The notes: generated by a model from the letters alone, not told the origin. 64,000 bases of DNA from JABURQ01 sp029243145 (GCA_965660145.1 CBFHYX010000001.1:372001-436000); one strand, 5' to 3'; positions 9,780 to 19,752 are shown, counted from the first letter of the stretch. Numbers and translations are program-made.

Positions 9780-10934
9780 CTACTCCACACGACGGAAGCG
9801 GGCACGATCTGTCAGTTCGACGTAAACTGTTATTCGTTGACCAGCGCGAAGCACTTCAAGCCTCACTCGTTTATCGAGTGGTGTCAGGCTAACCAAATGA
9901 ATTAAGTGATTCTGATCTTCGATGTCGTAACCATCGAAGTTCAAGACCACATCGTTGTATCTCAGCTTGGCTCGTGAAGCGGGTGTGTTTTGATAAACTT
10001 CGGTCACTCGCGCTCCCAGAATACGGTCCAGCTTCAAACGGGCGGCATCTTCCGACGAAAAATCTTCATCGAGAGCGACGCCCAGAAATGCCCGCTGAAC
10101 GCGGCCATGTTCGATGAGTTGGTCGACGACAAACTTCACCAGATTGCTGGGGATACTGAAACCAATTCCCTCATTTCCTCCGCTATTTGAAGCAATGGCC
10201 GTGTTGATTCCAATCACTCGACCTTGCGTGTCAATCAATGGTCCGCCACTGTTACCGGGGTTGATGGCGGCATCGGTTTGCAGGAAGTCCTGATTGATAA
10301 CGGTACTGGAATCGGCTTCGCCACCCAGACGTAATGAGCGTCGCCCTTTCGCAGAAATGATTCCCATTGTGATGGATTGATTAAGTCCGAACGGGCTTCC
10401 CATCGCCAAAACAATGTGACCAATATCGAGCCGTTCGCTATCACCCCAGCGTGCGGGAGTCACGCTCGAATTTTTGAATTCCAGGACGGCGAGATCGGTT
10501 GCGGCATCTTGCATGATTCGGGTGGGACGCAAGACGCGGCCATCAGCGAGTTTAATCTGAATTTCATTCAGGCTGGCTCCCTGAATGACGTGACGATTCG
10601 TGACGATGAAGGGGCGAGGCGTTTTATCACTCGACATGATGACGCCCGAACCGGTTTCTTCGATGGTTCCACGACGCGCATCTTGATGCTCAGATTGAAT
10701 GTGAACGACACTTGGAGAGGTGACCGTATAGATTCGAGACATCACGCGACCGAAATCGGTGAGCGTCGTATCGCCGATCTGTAACTCGTTGTACAGACGG
10801 TCAACTTCCGATTGATCGAGGTGACGGGCCTGTAAGAGCCGACTGGAAGGCCAACCTTCCAATGCCAAGCCTAGGACGATGCCGGATAGCAGGATCAGTG
10901 CGGAGTAAATCAGTGATGGGCGGCGGTTGGTCAT
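9780..10934 (-). CDS. Membrane-anchored HtrA/DegP-like serine protease
   Basis: 384-residue S1C-family trypsin-like protease with one PDZ domain. Residues about 9-25 form an N-terminal membrane anchor or uncleaved signal. The catalytic triad is visible: H115 in VTNRHVIQGA, D147 in AATDLAVLEF and S229 in INPGNSGGPLID. The PDZ domain occupies about residues 282-370 (FLGVALDE, GARVTEVYQNTPASRAKLRYNDVV). The family degrades or refolds damaged envelope proteins, so the likely site of action is the periplasmic side. It lies 140 bases downstream of the DksA/TraR-like gene on the same strand. Substrates cannot be inferred from the sequence. Confidence 0.95.
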   Translation of the reverse strand: MTNRRPSLIYSALILLSGIVLGLALEGWPSSRLLQARHLDQSEVDRLYNELQIGDTTLTDFGRVMSRIYTVTSPSVVHIQSEHQDARRGTIEETGSGVIMSSDKTPRPFIVTNRHVIQGASLNEIQIKLADGRVLRPTRIMQDAATDLAVLEFKNSSVTPARWGDSERLDIGHIVLAMGSPFGLNQSITMGIISAKGRRSLRLGGEADSSTVINQDFLQTDAAINPGNSGGPLIDTQGRVIGINTAIASNSGGNEGIGFSIPSNLVKFVVDQLIEHGRVQRAFLGVALDEDFSSEDAARLKLDRILGARVTEVYQNTPASRAKLRYNDVVLNFDGYDIEDQNHLIHLVSLTPLDKRVRLEVLRAGQRITVYVELTDRARFRRVE

Positions 10935-11074
10935 GGCTCGGTGAGCTCCCGATCGGACAATCGACGGCAGTGTTTAATAATCTTCTGCGGTCCGTCGCTT
11001 TAAAGTCGGCGTCCTTGCCATTCCTCGCTGTGATGTCGATTGAGAGGCTCCTTCTGTCCGTGAAGGAGTTGGGG

Positions 11075-11524
11075 TCACACGCTTTGGTCGAGATCGCCCA
11101 ACGTCAAATCCATCTCTTGCATCCGAAATTCAAAATCGGCTGCATTTTCCCAATCGATATCAAATTGATCTAGATCACCACCCGCTTGTTCGACCTTCTC
11201 TTGGCACTTCACACAAAGTGGAGTGAAAGGCAGGGCGTTCAATCGGTTGATCGGAATCTTCTTCTGACATAATTCACAATCGCCGTAACGACCAATGCGA
11301 ATCATCTCAATGGCCCGTTCAATCTGGACCAGTTCTCGGCTTTCCAAGGCCATCAGTTGAGAGTTGAGTTCTTTTTCATTGACGTTGAAGGCGTCGTCGC
11401 CGACATCTCCAACATCCCGAGGGCGTTGCCTCAGTTCCATTTCTCGATTCAGCGTTTGCCGAATCTCGTCTCGTTTTTCCCGAAGTTTCTCGTGAAGTCG
11501 AAGTAAGGCATCTTTTCGAGCCAT
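11075..11524 (-). CDS. TraR/DksA-family C4 zinc-finger protein
   Basis: 149 residues from the chosen start. That ATG is preceded by a strong AGGAGG site 9 bases upstream; longer upstream reading lacks such a site. Residues 8-75 form a charged helical region (LHEKLREKRDEIRQTLNREM). The zinc finger is C83-x2-C86 ... C104-x2-C107 (GDCELCQKKI, PLCVKCQEK). Family members bind the RNA polymerase secondary channel and adjust transcription, DksA with ppGpp. The DxxDA-like acidic tip is suggested by VGDDAF at residues 41-46. The C-terminal tail is acidic (DLDQFDIDWENAADFEF). The exact regulatory target is unknown. Confidence 0.88.
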   Translation of the reverse strand: MARKDALLRLHEKLREKRDEIRQTLNREMELRQRPRDVGDVGDDAFNVNEKELNSQLMALESRELVQIERAIEMIRIGRYGDCELCQKKIPINRLNALPFTPLCVKCQEKVEQAGGDLDQFDIDWENAADFEFRMQEMDLTLGDLDQSV

Positions 11525-12153
11525 GGGTTTATTCCTCCTATTAAATTCCGAAGTCATGCGAAATCGGCATTTGCGCGTCGTTTTAGTCATGGGCGGCAAA
11601 TTATAGGAGTTGTCTCCGTCTTCGTGGGAATGATCGGTCAATTTGAGAGAAAATCTCGATTCTCGACATCTGTTTTTGAGTCATCAAAAACATGAAAAAA
11701 TTGGCAATTTATAGAGTTATGACATGAATCGTGAAGCTCATTTCGAGATGAAGAATTCCTCATCCTTTGACAAATACTCATCCTGAGTTGCCTGGAAACT
11801 TTGAGTCACGACAATTTGTCCATTCTTCACTCAATTGAAGAGGCAGACTATTCATTAATCGGCGGTTCCTGCCGATGGGACGGAGTGTTTCTGGAATGTG
11901 TTCGGTTCTTCCAGGTGTGAGTTCAGCGACGGTCTCGCTTGCTGATCCGGTTATCACTCTTGTTCTGGTCACGCAATGGGTTGGAATGGTCGTCCCGCAG
12001 GGATCTCCCTGACGAACAATTCCGGTTGCAGCGGTTGCAGGAAAAGTACCGCTGATAGAGATCTCTTGATAGAGAGTGTTGTCCCTCTGCCCCCATTTAT
12101 TCTACACTTGGATCATTGCTCAAATATTGCACGCCAACGAATGGTCGGTTGTT
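11525..12153. other. Divergent intergenic region without recognised genes
   Basis: About 630 bases between the minus-strand DksA/TraR-like gene and the plus-strand PDZ gene. The part near 11650-11760 is AT-rich and probably carries the promoter of the zinc-finger gene, but no confident -35/-10 pair was picked. Short open frames here have no family resemblance. Confidence 0.5.
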
Positions 12154-13278
12154 ATGGCAGTCCGAATTTTCATGATGACTGGGGTCTTGGTAACCTCACT
12201 GTTCGTTACAGCTAGCGAACGTCCTCTCTGGGCTCAGTTTGAGCCTGACGAGAATGGTATCCCTAAAGCGCTTCGTCAACAGCGTCTTCCGGGAATTCAA
12301 ATTATTCCCGCACCCGGGTTTGATAAAAGTCCCTTTCAGGATCAACGCTCCCCACGAAAAAAACTTTATGTCCCCATTGTGCCGCCTCCTCCACCGTTAC
12401 CGTCTCGGCTTCCCATTTCCGTGGATCGGCTCAACAAGTTGGTCGATCAACTGAGTAGCGGCGATTTCCGAGAACGTGTTGAAGCCACGAAGACCCTTAA
12501 ACAAAAAGGGAGTCTCGAAACGGTCAAACGCATGGAGCTGGCTGCCCAGTCCGATCTGCCCGAACTCTCGATGCGGGCCTTGTCGATTCTGGAAGCAATC
12601 TTTCTCTCGGAAGACGACATCGCAAATCGGGCCGCCGAACAGGCCTTGCAGAATATTGCTCTCAATGATGTGGGAGACCTCGGGCTACAAGCGAGCGTGA
12701 GTTTATCAACCTACGAACAACTCCGATCGAAACGGGCCACTGTCGACTTAGAGCAAATGGGACTGCACATCGAATTTCAAACAGACATCATGGAAATCGA
12801 CGATGTGACCGGTTTGCCGTATCCGGGGATTTCTTATGTGAGGTTGGGTCGAAGTTGGGCCGGAGGCGAAGAAGGGATTCGCCAAATTGCTCGTCTGGCG
12901 AGAGTCAACGTTGTCTATGTGATTGCCACCTGTTCGGTTTCAGCAGAACGGGTTGTAGAGATTCTGGAACCCATCAATCCCGAAATTCATATTGAGAGTC
13001 GAGGTGCCGTCGAACTGGGAATCAAATTTTCTAACTTTGCAAGAATCCCGAAGGGCGTGATGATTGGTGAAGTGACCCCGGGCAAAGCCGCCAAAGAAGC
13101 CGGGTTACGTCCCAATGATGTCATCATTGCCTTCGGCGATACGGAAGTGAACAATTCCAACGAACTGGTTGAGTTGCTCAAGAAATACGAGCCGGGTGAC
13201 ATCGTGAAAGTCGTCCGCGCTCGAACGTCGAATCTGAACGATACCGAAACCATCGATGTGAAGTTAAAAGGTTGGTGA
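12154..13278 (+). CDS. Exported PDZ-domain protein with HEAT-like region
   Basis: 374 residues from the chosen ATG, which begins a clear signal peptide (MAVRIFMMTGVLVTSLFV, cleavage probably after the Ala-Gln near residue 27). An earlier in-frame ATG at 12076 would put 26 residues before the signal and is less likely. Residues about 95-185 are HEAT-like (DFRERVEATKTLKQKGSLE). Residues about 305-370 form a PDZ domain (GVMIGEVTPGKAAKEAGLRP, NDVIIAFGDTEV). There is no protease triad, so this is a binding or scaffold protein of the envelope rather than an HtrA enzyme. It converges on the CobW gene with a 9-base gap. Confidence 0.82.
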   Translation: MAVRIFMMTGVLVTSLFVTASERPLWAQFEPDENGIPKALRQQRLPGIQIIPAPGFDKSPFQDQRSPRKKLYVPIVPPPPPLPSRLPISVDRLNKLVDQLSSGDFRERVEATKTLKQKGSLETVKRMELAAQSDLPELSMRALSILEAIFLSEDDIANRAAEQALQNIALNDVGDLGLQASVSLSTYEQLRSKRATVDLEQMGLHIEFQTDIMEIDDVTGLPYPGISYVRLGRSWAGGEEGIRQIARLARVNVVYVIATCSVSAERVVEILEPINPEIHIESRGAVELGIKFSNFARIPKGVMIGEVTPGKAAKEAGLRPNDVIIAFGDTEVNNSNELVELLKKYEPGDIVKVVRARTSNLNDTETIDVKLKGW

Positions 13279-13287
13279 CACGGCGCG

Positions 13288-14394
13288 TTATTCGTTGCCG
13301 AATCGATGAGTCGGCACGGGCCGTCCGGGACGAAAACTGCGTGTCTGCTGATCTCTTTTGGTGGCGTTTCGTTTTTCCAGAGCTTCATCAAGAACTGCCG
13401 AAACAGTTTGCTCCAAGATCGCAGGATCGCAGGCGACGCGAGCATTCACAATCAGCTCGATTGATTTCACGTCATACCCGGAAGCCAATGACAACTCGGG
13501 AGGCGTATCGCTGCTGATGAGATTGGCGACTCCGAAAAACCCTTCCCACAAACCGATTGTTTTCAGGTGGGCCGGTTCGGAGCCTTGTTCGATCAAAGCC
13601 TGCCGCAATTCGTTGACTATTTCGAGCAACAGTTCATCGAGCGAAAACTCTTCTTCAGCGTCAATATGTAAGCTGGAATTCAGCCAGCCGAGTTCCGCTT
13701 CGCCTTCGGCATAGATGTCGTAATCGATGTCGAGAACTCGTTTGCCGAAGTCTCCCTGTTGAGCGAGAAATTCCAACAATCCGCCGAACCCCTCACCCGT
13801 TTTTGCTGACAGTCGTAGTGTGGGTGTGCCGGGGAAGTTTTCCTGGACCAGTTTGGCAAGTTCGTCGACCTCTGAGGGATCGAGTTCATCGATCCGATTC
13901 ACAAGAATAGCATCGGCTTCTTCCAATTGTTTTTTTAGGATATAGGCGGCTTTCGGAGAGAACCCGGCTCCCGATTCATTTCGTAAAACGCGTTTACCAT
14001 GTGAGGGCTTGAGGATCACGGTGTAAGGCGCGATTTCAAACTCAGCATCAAACAAGCGTTTGATCGGTTGAATCACGGTGGCGACCAAGTCGGTACAACT
14101 GCCGACAGGTTCTGCAAGAATCACATCAGGGCGTTGCCCCGTTCCAAGTTCCTCAATGGTTCCCATCAATTCATTGAAGTTGCAGCAAAAGCACGCTCCT
14201 GCGACTTCACCCACATCGAAGCCTTGCGCACGCAGAGTGTTTGTATCAACGAGATCCTCGGCCTGATCATTGGTCACAATTCCGACCGAGAGTCCTTGTT
14301 CCATATAGAGGGAGGCCAGCCGACCGAGAGTGGTTGTTTTACCCGCTCCAAGAAATCCACCGACCATAATAAAACGAATACGATGCGTGTTCAT
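13288..14394 (-). CDS. CobW/P47K-family (G3E) GTP-binding metallochaperone-like protein
   Basis: 368 residues. The Walker A loop is GGFLGAGKT (12-20). The metal-binding motif is GACFCC (C68, C70, C71), equivalent to the GCxCC of COG0523 proteins. NRIDEL near residue 161 gives the guanine-specificity motif. These GTPases deliver zinc, cobalt or other metals to client enzymes in the cytoplasm. The C-terminal 120 residues lack the long histidine-rich stretch of zinc-regulated members. No neighbouring metalloenzyme identifies the client, and no Zur-like site was recognised. Confidence 0.9.
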   Translation of the reverse strand: MNTHRIRFIMVGGFLGAGKTTTLGRLASLYMEQGLSVGIVTNDQAEDLVDTNTLRAQGFDVGEVAGACFCCNFNELMGTIEELGTGQRPDVILAEPVGSCTDLVATVIQPIKRLFDAEFEIAPYTVILKPSHGKRVLRNESGAGFSPKAAYILKKQLEEADAILVNRIDELDPSEVDELAKLVQENFPGTPTLRLSAKTGEGFGGLLEFLAQQGDFGKRVLDIDYDIYAEGEAELGWLNSSLHIDAEEEFSLDELLLEIVNELRQALIEQGSEPAHLKTIGLWEGFFGVANLISSDTPPELSLASGYDVKSIELIVNARVACDPAILEQTVSAVLDEALEKRNATKRDQQTRSFRPGRPVPTHRFGNE

Positions 14395-14680
14395 TTCAGT
14401 TCTCGTTCAAGGCAAAGTCATAAAGGACGAGACCTTTCAGCCTCAACTTTCATGGTAAACGGGACAACAAGCTCAATGCAAGACAGCATCCAGACGAGAG
14501 TTCTGAAACTCACTCTCCCTGCTGCAATGAGGTCAATGTTGGGGGACTCGTCACTGGGTGACTTCTTGGTCGTAAAGGGTGGAACGACGGGGATAGAAAT
14601 TTCATCGTCGCGGATCGAATTGCGAGCTGTTAGAATCGTTGATTGATTATTCATTTGAATCACCACAGGATTTCACACTT

Positions 14681-17035
14681 ATGACATCTTTCACACGACG
14701 AGTTGCGCTGAAATTGATGGGACTGGGAACCGCTTATCTCGGCTGGTCAGTTGGCAAATCGCAATCAGCTCACGCGGATGATAAATCGGCCATCCCCGGC
14801 CTTCAACACGTCGACAACTGGTCGAATACTCACGGCCGTGTTTGGCTGGGATCAAACTTCTGGGCCAATCCGATGGAGAACTGGAAGGTCGTTGACGGAG
14901 CCGCCGAGTGTCAATCGATGGAAGGGGGACGCAACGTCCATCTGATTACGCATCAACTCGAAGATACCTCCCAATCGTTTACGATGTCGGTGCAAGTGAG
15001 TCAGGTGGAGTCGAAAGCAATCGATGCCGGTGTTGGCTTCCGTATTGGAGTGAAAAGTGATCTGAACGAATACCGGAGTAACTCTTTTGCTGGCGGCGGC
15101 ATCAACGCGGGCATTGCGAACGGCCAATTGGTTTTGGCGGGCAAACGCCGAGCGATGAGCGGGGATGTGGATCTCAAAGACTTTATCATCAAGGTGCATG
15201 GCAAGCCCGTCGATGAAAACTACGAACTGACAGTCGAAGTGGCCCAGGCATCGGGTCAAAAAATTGACTCGCTGACCCAAACGGTCAAACAAGAAGCAGT
15301 GCTCGGCAATATCGCCGTCGCCAACAATTTCAATTCTCCTAATCGCCGTGGCCAGACACCGGCTCAGAAAAAACAGGGAGCCCGGTATCGGTTTTGGAAC
15401 TGGAGAGTCGGAGGAGACGCGTTTGCAGTTCGTCCCGAACGCAGCTTCGGACCAATCCTATGGTCAATGTATTCGCTCAGCGACTCACGTAGTGACGAAG
15501 GCTTTGTGATGAAGATCAGTGCTCTCACCGGGCCACTGGGAGAGAAAGACAACCAAGCGGTCGAACTGCATGCTGAGAAAGATGGTCAATGGCAATCGTT
15601 AGGGACCGCCGAACTCGATACTGATGCCTGGGTTGCCACTTTCCGCATTCCCCATTGGAACGAAAAAGTCGAAACACCATACAAACTGGTTTACGCAGAG
15701 CAGGGGAAAGATGGTTCCACGCAGGCAGGAGAATGGTCGGGAACGATCAAAGCCAATCCGTCAGGTCGTCCCTTACGATTGGGAGCGCTCACTTGTCAAA
15801 ACGATTACGGCTTCCCGTACGAACCGGTCGCCAACAATCTCGTCAAGCTCGATCCCGATATGCTGTATTTCTCGGGTGATCAAATCTACGAAGGACACGG
15901 CGGGTTCGGCATCATTCGCGAACCGGCAGAACCGGCGATTCTGAACTACTTGCGCAAGTATTATCAATTCGGTTGGTCATTCCGTGAAGCAATGAAGGAT
16001 CGTCCGACTTTGGTGATTCCCGACGATCACGATGTTTTTCAGGGTAACATCTGGGGCGAGGGTGGCGCGAAGATGCAGGGACTTGATCAAGGTGCCTCTT
16101 CCAAAGGGGGCTATCGTCAACCGGCTCGGATGGTGATTGCCGTTCACAAAACTTGCGTCAGCCATCACCCTGATTTCGCGAGTGACGAACCGGTCAAGCA
16201 GGACATCAGTGTCTATTACGGCGACATGGTTTATGGCGATGTCAGTTTTGCCGTGATTGCCGACCGTCAATGGAAGAGTGGTCCCGAACGCGTCGAAACA
16301 GGCAGCGGGCGTGCGGATCATGTGATGGATAAGAACTTTGATACCTCTGTCCTCGACAAGCCGGGCTTGATTTTGCTCGGTGAACGACAGGAAGAGTATT
16401 TGAAGAAGTGGGCCGATGATTGGCGCGGTCATTCGATGAAGGTGCTGCTCAGTCAAACCGTCTTCGCGGGTGTTGCCACCCATCACGGCGGCTATGACGG
16501 CTACCTCAAAGCCGACCTTGATGCGGGAGCTTGGCCGCAAACGGCCCGGAACAACGCGATCAACATCATTCGCAAATCGAAAGCACTGCACATCAACGGC
16601 GATCAACACTTGGCGTCATTGAGCCAGTACGGTGTGGACAAACAGCGGGACAGCAACTGGTCCTATTGCACACCGGCCATCTCAGCCGGTTATCCCCGTT
16701 GGTGGCGACCGGACGAAATCGGTATGGAACATCAAAACCGACCATCACACAATCTTCCCAACACCGGGGAATTCATTGATGGCTTCGGAAACAAGGTTTA
16801 TGTCTATGCCGTCGGTAACCCGGTTGTCCCGAAAGGCAAGAATCGCTACGAAACCGCCCACCAAAAGGGGTCGGGCTTCGGGATCGTCACCATCGACACC
16901 AAGGCGAAAACATATCACCTCGATGCGTTCCGCTTCCTCGTCGATCCGACTGATGAAAAGCCCGACAATCAATTCCCCGGTTGGCCCGTGAGTATTCAAC
17001 AGAATGAAAACGCAGGAGACAATGTGCTTGACTGA
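14681..17035 (+). CDS. PhoD-like phosphatase with extra N-terminal domain
   Basis: 784 residues from an ATG with CACAGGA 10 bases upstream and a Tat-type signal (FTRRVALKLMGLGTAYLGW). Residues about 40-245 form an additional domain resembling a laminin/LamG-like sandwich (FWANPMENWKVVDGAAE). The metallophosphatase part starts near residue 370 with LGALTCQNDYG and YFSGDQIYEG. It continues through IPDDHDVFQGNIWGEGG and LHINGDQHLASLSQYG, which supply the expected Asp, Asn and His metal ligands. PhoD enzymes hydrolyse phosphodiesters and phosphomonoesters outside the cytoplasm. The substrate here is unknown. The DUF1080 gene follows after 63 bases and may share its transcript. Confidence 0.88.
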   Translation: MTSFTRRVALKLMGLGTAYLGWSVGKSQSAHADDKSAIPGLQHVDNWSNTHGRVWLGSNFWANPMENWKVVDGAAECQSMEGGRNVHLITHQLEDTSQSFTMSVQVSQVESKAIDAGVGFRIGVKSDLNEYRSNSFAGGGINAGIANGQLVLAGKRRAMSGDVDLKDFIIKVHGKPVDENYELTVEVAQASGQKIDSLTQTVKQEAVLGNIAVANNFNSPNRRGQTPAQKKQGARYRFWNWRVGGDAFAVRPERSFGPILWSMYSLSDSRSDEGFVMKISALTGPLGEKDNQAVELHAEKDGQWQSLGTAELDTDAWVATFRIPHWNEKVETPYKLVYAEQGKDGSTQAGEWSGTIKANPSGRPLRLGALTCQNDYGFPYEPVANNLVKLDPDMLYFSGDQIYEGHGGFGIIREPAEPAILNYLRKYYQFGWSFREAMKDRPTLVIPDDHDVFQGNIWGEGGAKMQGLDQGASSKGGYRQPARMVIAVHKTCVSHHPDFASDEPVKQDISVYYGDMVYGDVSFAVIADRQWKSGPERVETGSGRADHVMDKNFDTSVLDKPGLILLGERQEEYLKKWADDWRGHSMKVLLSQTVFAGVATHHGGYDGYLKADLDAGAWPQTARNNAINIIRKSKALHINGDQHLASLSQYGVDKQRDSNWSYCTPAISAGYPRWWRPDEIGMEHQNRPSHNLPNTGEFIDGFGNKVYVYAVGNPVVPKGKNRYETAHQKGSGFGIVTIDTKAKTYHLDAFRFLVDPTDEKPDNQFPGWPVSIQQNENAGDNVLD

Positions 17036-17098
17036 CAACCATTCACAAACTCCCTTCGCCACTGAATACAAAGTTTGAAATCATAGAAAGTCCTCGAA

Positions 17099-17890
17099 AT
17101 GCGCACACTTCAAAACAGATTCATAAAGCTCGTTATTGCACCCACACTTTTGCTTCTCTCTTCATCTGGTTTGGTTTCAGCCGAAGTCGGAGTCGGTGCA
17201 AAACCCATTGACGGAGCGGAAGTCATTTTTGACGGCAGTCGCAAAATGCTGGATGAAAAATGGACCTATTGGGAAGGGCCCCGGTTCAGTTCCTCCTTGC
17301 CTATCAAATGGAAAATCGTCGATGATCCCGTCGACAAAGGGACCGTCATGATGACCGACGATCCCGCGGCAGCGGGAGGCAAGTATGGCACCGCCGACGT
17401 CGTGACCAAAAAGAAGTATCGAGACTTCAGGCTTCACATTGAGTTTCTGGTTGCCAAAAAGGGGGGGAACAGCGGCGTTTATTTGCAGAATCGTCACGAA
17501 ATCCAGGTTCTCGATGGAGACAAAACCAAGCACGGCATGGGAGCCGTCATCAACGAAACGCCTTCGCCGTATCATGCCTATCACGGAACGGGTAAATGGA
17601 ACTCGTATGACATCGTGTTTCGTGCAGCTCGCTTCAAGGACGGTAAACGATCTGAAAAGGCGATGGTCACGATGTATTTCAACGGCGAAAAAGTTCACTC
17701 CAATCAATTCATTAATCAGGTGTGGGGTGGTAAGAACTCGGGCATCGATGGCGGCAACGATGGAGGTAAAGGAATCACCGATACTCCCGGCGGTCTGAAG
17801 CTGCAATGCGAAGGCCACGAAGTCTTGTATCGCAATATCTGGATCAAAGAGATGGACATCAAAGACGCTGACACTGATTTTAAGAAGTGA
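17099..17890 (+). CDS. DUF1080 (3-keto-disaccharide hydrolase-like) exported protein
   Basis: 263 residues with a signal peptide (hydrophobic about 10-28). One DUF1080 domain, a concanavalin-like fold, covers most of the rest: residues such as YRDFRLHIEFLVAKKGGNSG, VYLQNRHEIQVLD and KLQCEGHEVLYRNIWIKEM are family-typical. Some DUF1080 members cleave 3-keto-glycosides; many planctomycete copies have no known activity. It lies just downstream of the PhoD-like gene on the same strand and ends about 115 bases from a convergent ceramidase-like gene. Confidence 0.9.
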   Translation: MRTLQNRFIKLVIAPTLLLLSSSGLVSAEVGVGAKPIDGAEVIFDGSRKMLDEKWTYWEGPRFSSSLPIKWKIVDDPVDKGTVMMTDDPAAAGGKYGTADVVTKKKYRDFRLHIEFLVAKKGGNSGVYLQNRHEIQVLDGDKTKHGMGAVINETPSPYHAYHGTGKWNSYDIVFRAARFKDGKRSEKAMVTMYFNGEKVHSNQFINQVWGGKNSGIDGGNDGGKGITDTPGGLKLQCEGHEVLYRNIWIKEMDIKDADTDFKK

Positions 17891-18006
17891 TGAGCAGAGA
17901 GAGTGAGAGGTGATAACCGGCTAGAGTTTGGAGTCGATTTTCATTGTTTCACCCCTAATCGCACCACCCTTACCACATTATCTTCACAGAGGGTCTCAAA
18001 GGCACC

Positions 18007-19362
18007 TTACTTTGTCTGCTCCGTCTCCAGTTTCTCTCTTTTTTCGACATCTTTTGGATGTTTGGAAAACGATTCGAAAACATCACCCACAACTCGGTCG
18101 GCCAGGCGACTGAGTTCCGAAAGAATGATCAATTCTGCTTCGGGAAGAAGGTTTGACGTGTTGGGTTCATAACCGCCAACTTCATAAGAATCCTTTGTCG
18201 CGATGTATCCAATGTGTCCGTTTGCATAACCAATAATGATGGGGATCGCCCGGTCGGCAATCGCTTGTTCCAGCTTGAGGCCGTATTCGACCATCGGCTC
18301 TCCCGGCATCGTCAACAGAAGATACGGGCCAATCTTCATCGCCTGCAACTCTGCCTCAATGCGGCCCTCTTTTCCCGGTAGAGAAACCACTTCATGCGCG
18401 ATGCGGATCGGGTAATACTCTTCGCGTTTCTTGAGTTCTTCGCGCGTCACGTTGCGACCGAGAGTTCGCATCACGGCACTTCCCAAATCGAATCCCGCCC
18501 ATTGAAGATCGGCTTCATCCGCACAACGATAAGGGTATCCGGGAAGATTGGGGCGAATGTCGCCTGCACATCCCTGCAGGAATAATGAGTTGGTCTTGCC
18601 GCGATAGCAGGACTCGACGAACGATTGGGCTTCTCCCGGAAAGTCGGCACTCATCTTGGGATACCCGTTGGGATACGGATGTGTTCCTTTATCTCCCCAA
18701 GTGAAAAAACAGGGATGGCAGACCGCGTGCATCACGACTGCCAACGGCGTCAACGATTTCCCGTCATCAAATCTCAATACTTTCACACGTTTGTCGTTCG
18801 GGCCATCAGGATTCAACCGAACGACCGCACGCTCATCAATGACTTTGCGACGATTGATATTGAAGCTGATCTGATCTTCGCCGTAGCCAACGGTGACCAT
18901 GCGCATGTTGGCGGCGGCTTTTTTCGCCGTCACTCCCAATTTGTCGATCAGTTCACGTCCCCATTTTGATTGGGCCTCGAAATCCGGTCCCGAGTGATTG
19001 TGAGAAGCCGCAATCATGATGTGTGCGGCGGGCACTCCCGTTTCCTGTTCGATGCGTTCCCGTGCCAATTTGACCATCACGGTCCACGCGCTGATCGTAT
19101 CGAGCGTGACGAAGGCCGCTTTGGTCTCACCATCATCGAGGATCAATACAGCAGCTCGTAACGGATCGCGAACGCCTGTCACTTTGCGACGGTGTCCGAC
19201 CACTTCGAAGTCGACGACTTCTACTGGCGTGATATCCACCTTGGCCACTCCAGCCATTAAATTTGATTGAACAGCAAACTGTCCATCATTGGCTAAAATG
19301 TTTGTGACGAAGAAGTTGGTGGCTAGCAGAAAAGTCAGACAGCCGGGGATGAGAGATTTCAT
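18007..19362 (-). CDS. Neutral/alkaline ceramidase-like exported hydrolase
   Basis: 451 residues from an ATG preceded by CAGGAGC 9 bases upstream; a start nine codons earlier is possible but has no such site. The N-terminus is a signal peptide (MKSLIPGCLTFLLATNFF). The body resembles the N-terminal domain of neutral ceramidase as seen in many planctomycete 'hypothetical' proteins: GVAKVDITP, AAFVTLDTIS and IMIAASHNHSGPD, the last carrying likely zinc-binding histidines. VMHAVCHPCFF supplies another candidate ligand. The usual C-terminal domain of true ceramidases is missing, so the substrate may be another amide or ester. A related gene lies at 56403-57764. Confidence 0.78.
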   Translation of the reverse strand: MKSLIPGCLTFLLATNFFVTNILANDGQFAVQSNLMAGVAKVDITPVEVVDFEVVGHRRKVTGVRDPLRAAVLILDDGETKAAFVTLDTISAWTVMVKLARERIEQETGVPAAHIMIAASHNHSGPDFEAQSKWGRELIDKLGVTAKKAAANMRMVTVGYGEDQISFNINRRKVIDERAVVRLNPDGPNDKRVKVLRFDDGKSLTPLAVVMHAVCHPCFFTWGDKGTHPYPNGYPKMSADFPGEAQSFVESCYRGKTNSLFLQGCAGDIRPNLPGYPYRCADEADLQWAGFDLGSAVMRTLGRNVTREELKKREEYYPIRIAHEVVSLPGKEGRIEAELQAMKIGPYLLLTMPGEPMVEYGLKLEQAIADRAIPIIIGYANGHIGYIATKDSYEVGGYEPNTSNLLPEAELIILSELSRLADRVVGDVFESFSKHPKDVEKREKLETEQTK

Positions 19363-19615
19363 GATTGATGCTCCTGAATCGGTCGTCAAACCCGAATTGG
19401 TCGACCAACCGTGAACCTGAAAACGCCTCAGGATCGATTACAGTTTAATGAAACGAAAGTCGGAAGTCAGCCTCTTCTTATGTTTGTTCGACGGGAATGA
19501 AAACAGAGTTTCCCAATTTGAACCGACAGCGCGACCAATCCGGGTCACTTCCGCTCAAGAGTTAGACTCCGATTTGTGACTAACTGTTAGGTCTCGTAAC
19601 TCATGAACTGCAAGC

Positions 19616-19720
19616 ATGAGCACTTTAACATTTTTCGTCGGCCTGGACCATCATCTAAGATCCGTGCAGGTCTGCGTTCTCGACGCGGAAGGAAACAAGT
19701 TGACCAATCGCAGCGGCGAC
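19616..19720 (+). mobile_element. IS110-family transposase N-terminal remnant
   Basis: The frame starting at ATG 19616 reads MSTLTFFVGLDHHLRSVQVC and then VLDAEGNKLTNR. This matches the start of IS110-type DEDD transposases, with D11 in the GLD position of the first catalytic aspartate. Similarity ends after about 33 residues (of roughly 350), after which the frame runs antisense through the end of the WD40 gene. It is a decayed fragment. IS110 elements lack long terminal inverted repeats, so exact edges cannot be placed. Confidence 0.7.
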
Positions 19721-19752
19721 GCAAAGAAACACGGGCAAGGGCTCGCCACAAA

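Noticed and set aside
14418..14666. 82-codon minus-strand open frame between the CobW and PhoD-like genes
   Set aside because: No similarity to any family, no ribosome site, and it overlaps the probable leader of the PhoD-like gene.
15977..16609. 210-codon minus-strand open frame inside the PhoD-like gene
   Set aside because: Shadow of the real gene, which shows the expected metal-binding motifs in the plus-strand frame.
17177..17818. 213-codon minus-strand open frame inside the DUF1080 gene
   Set aside because: Opposite-strand shadow with no recognisable domain or ribosome site.
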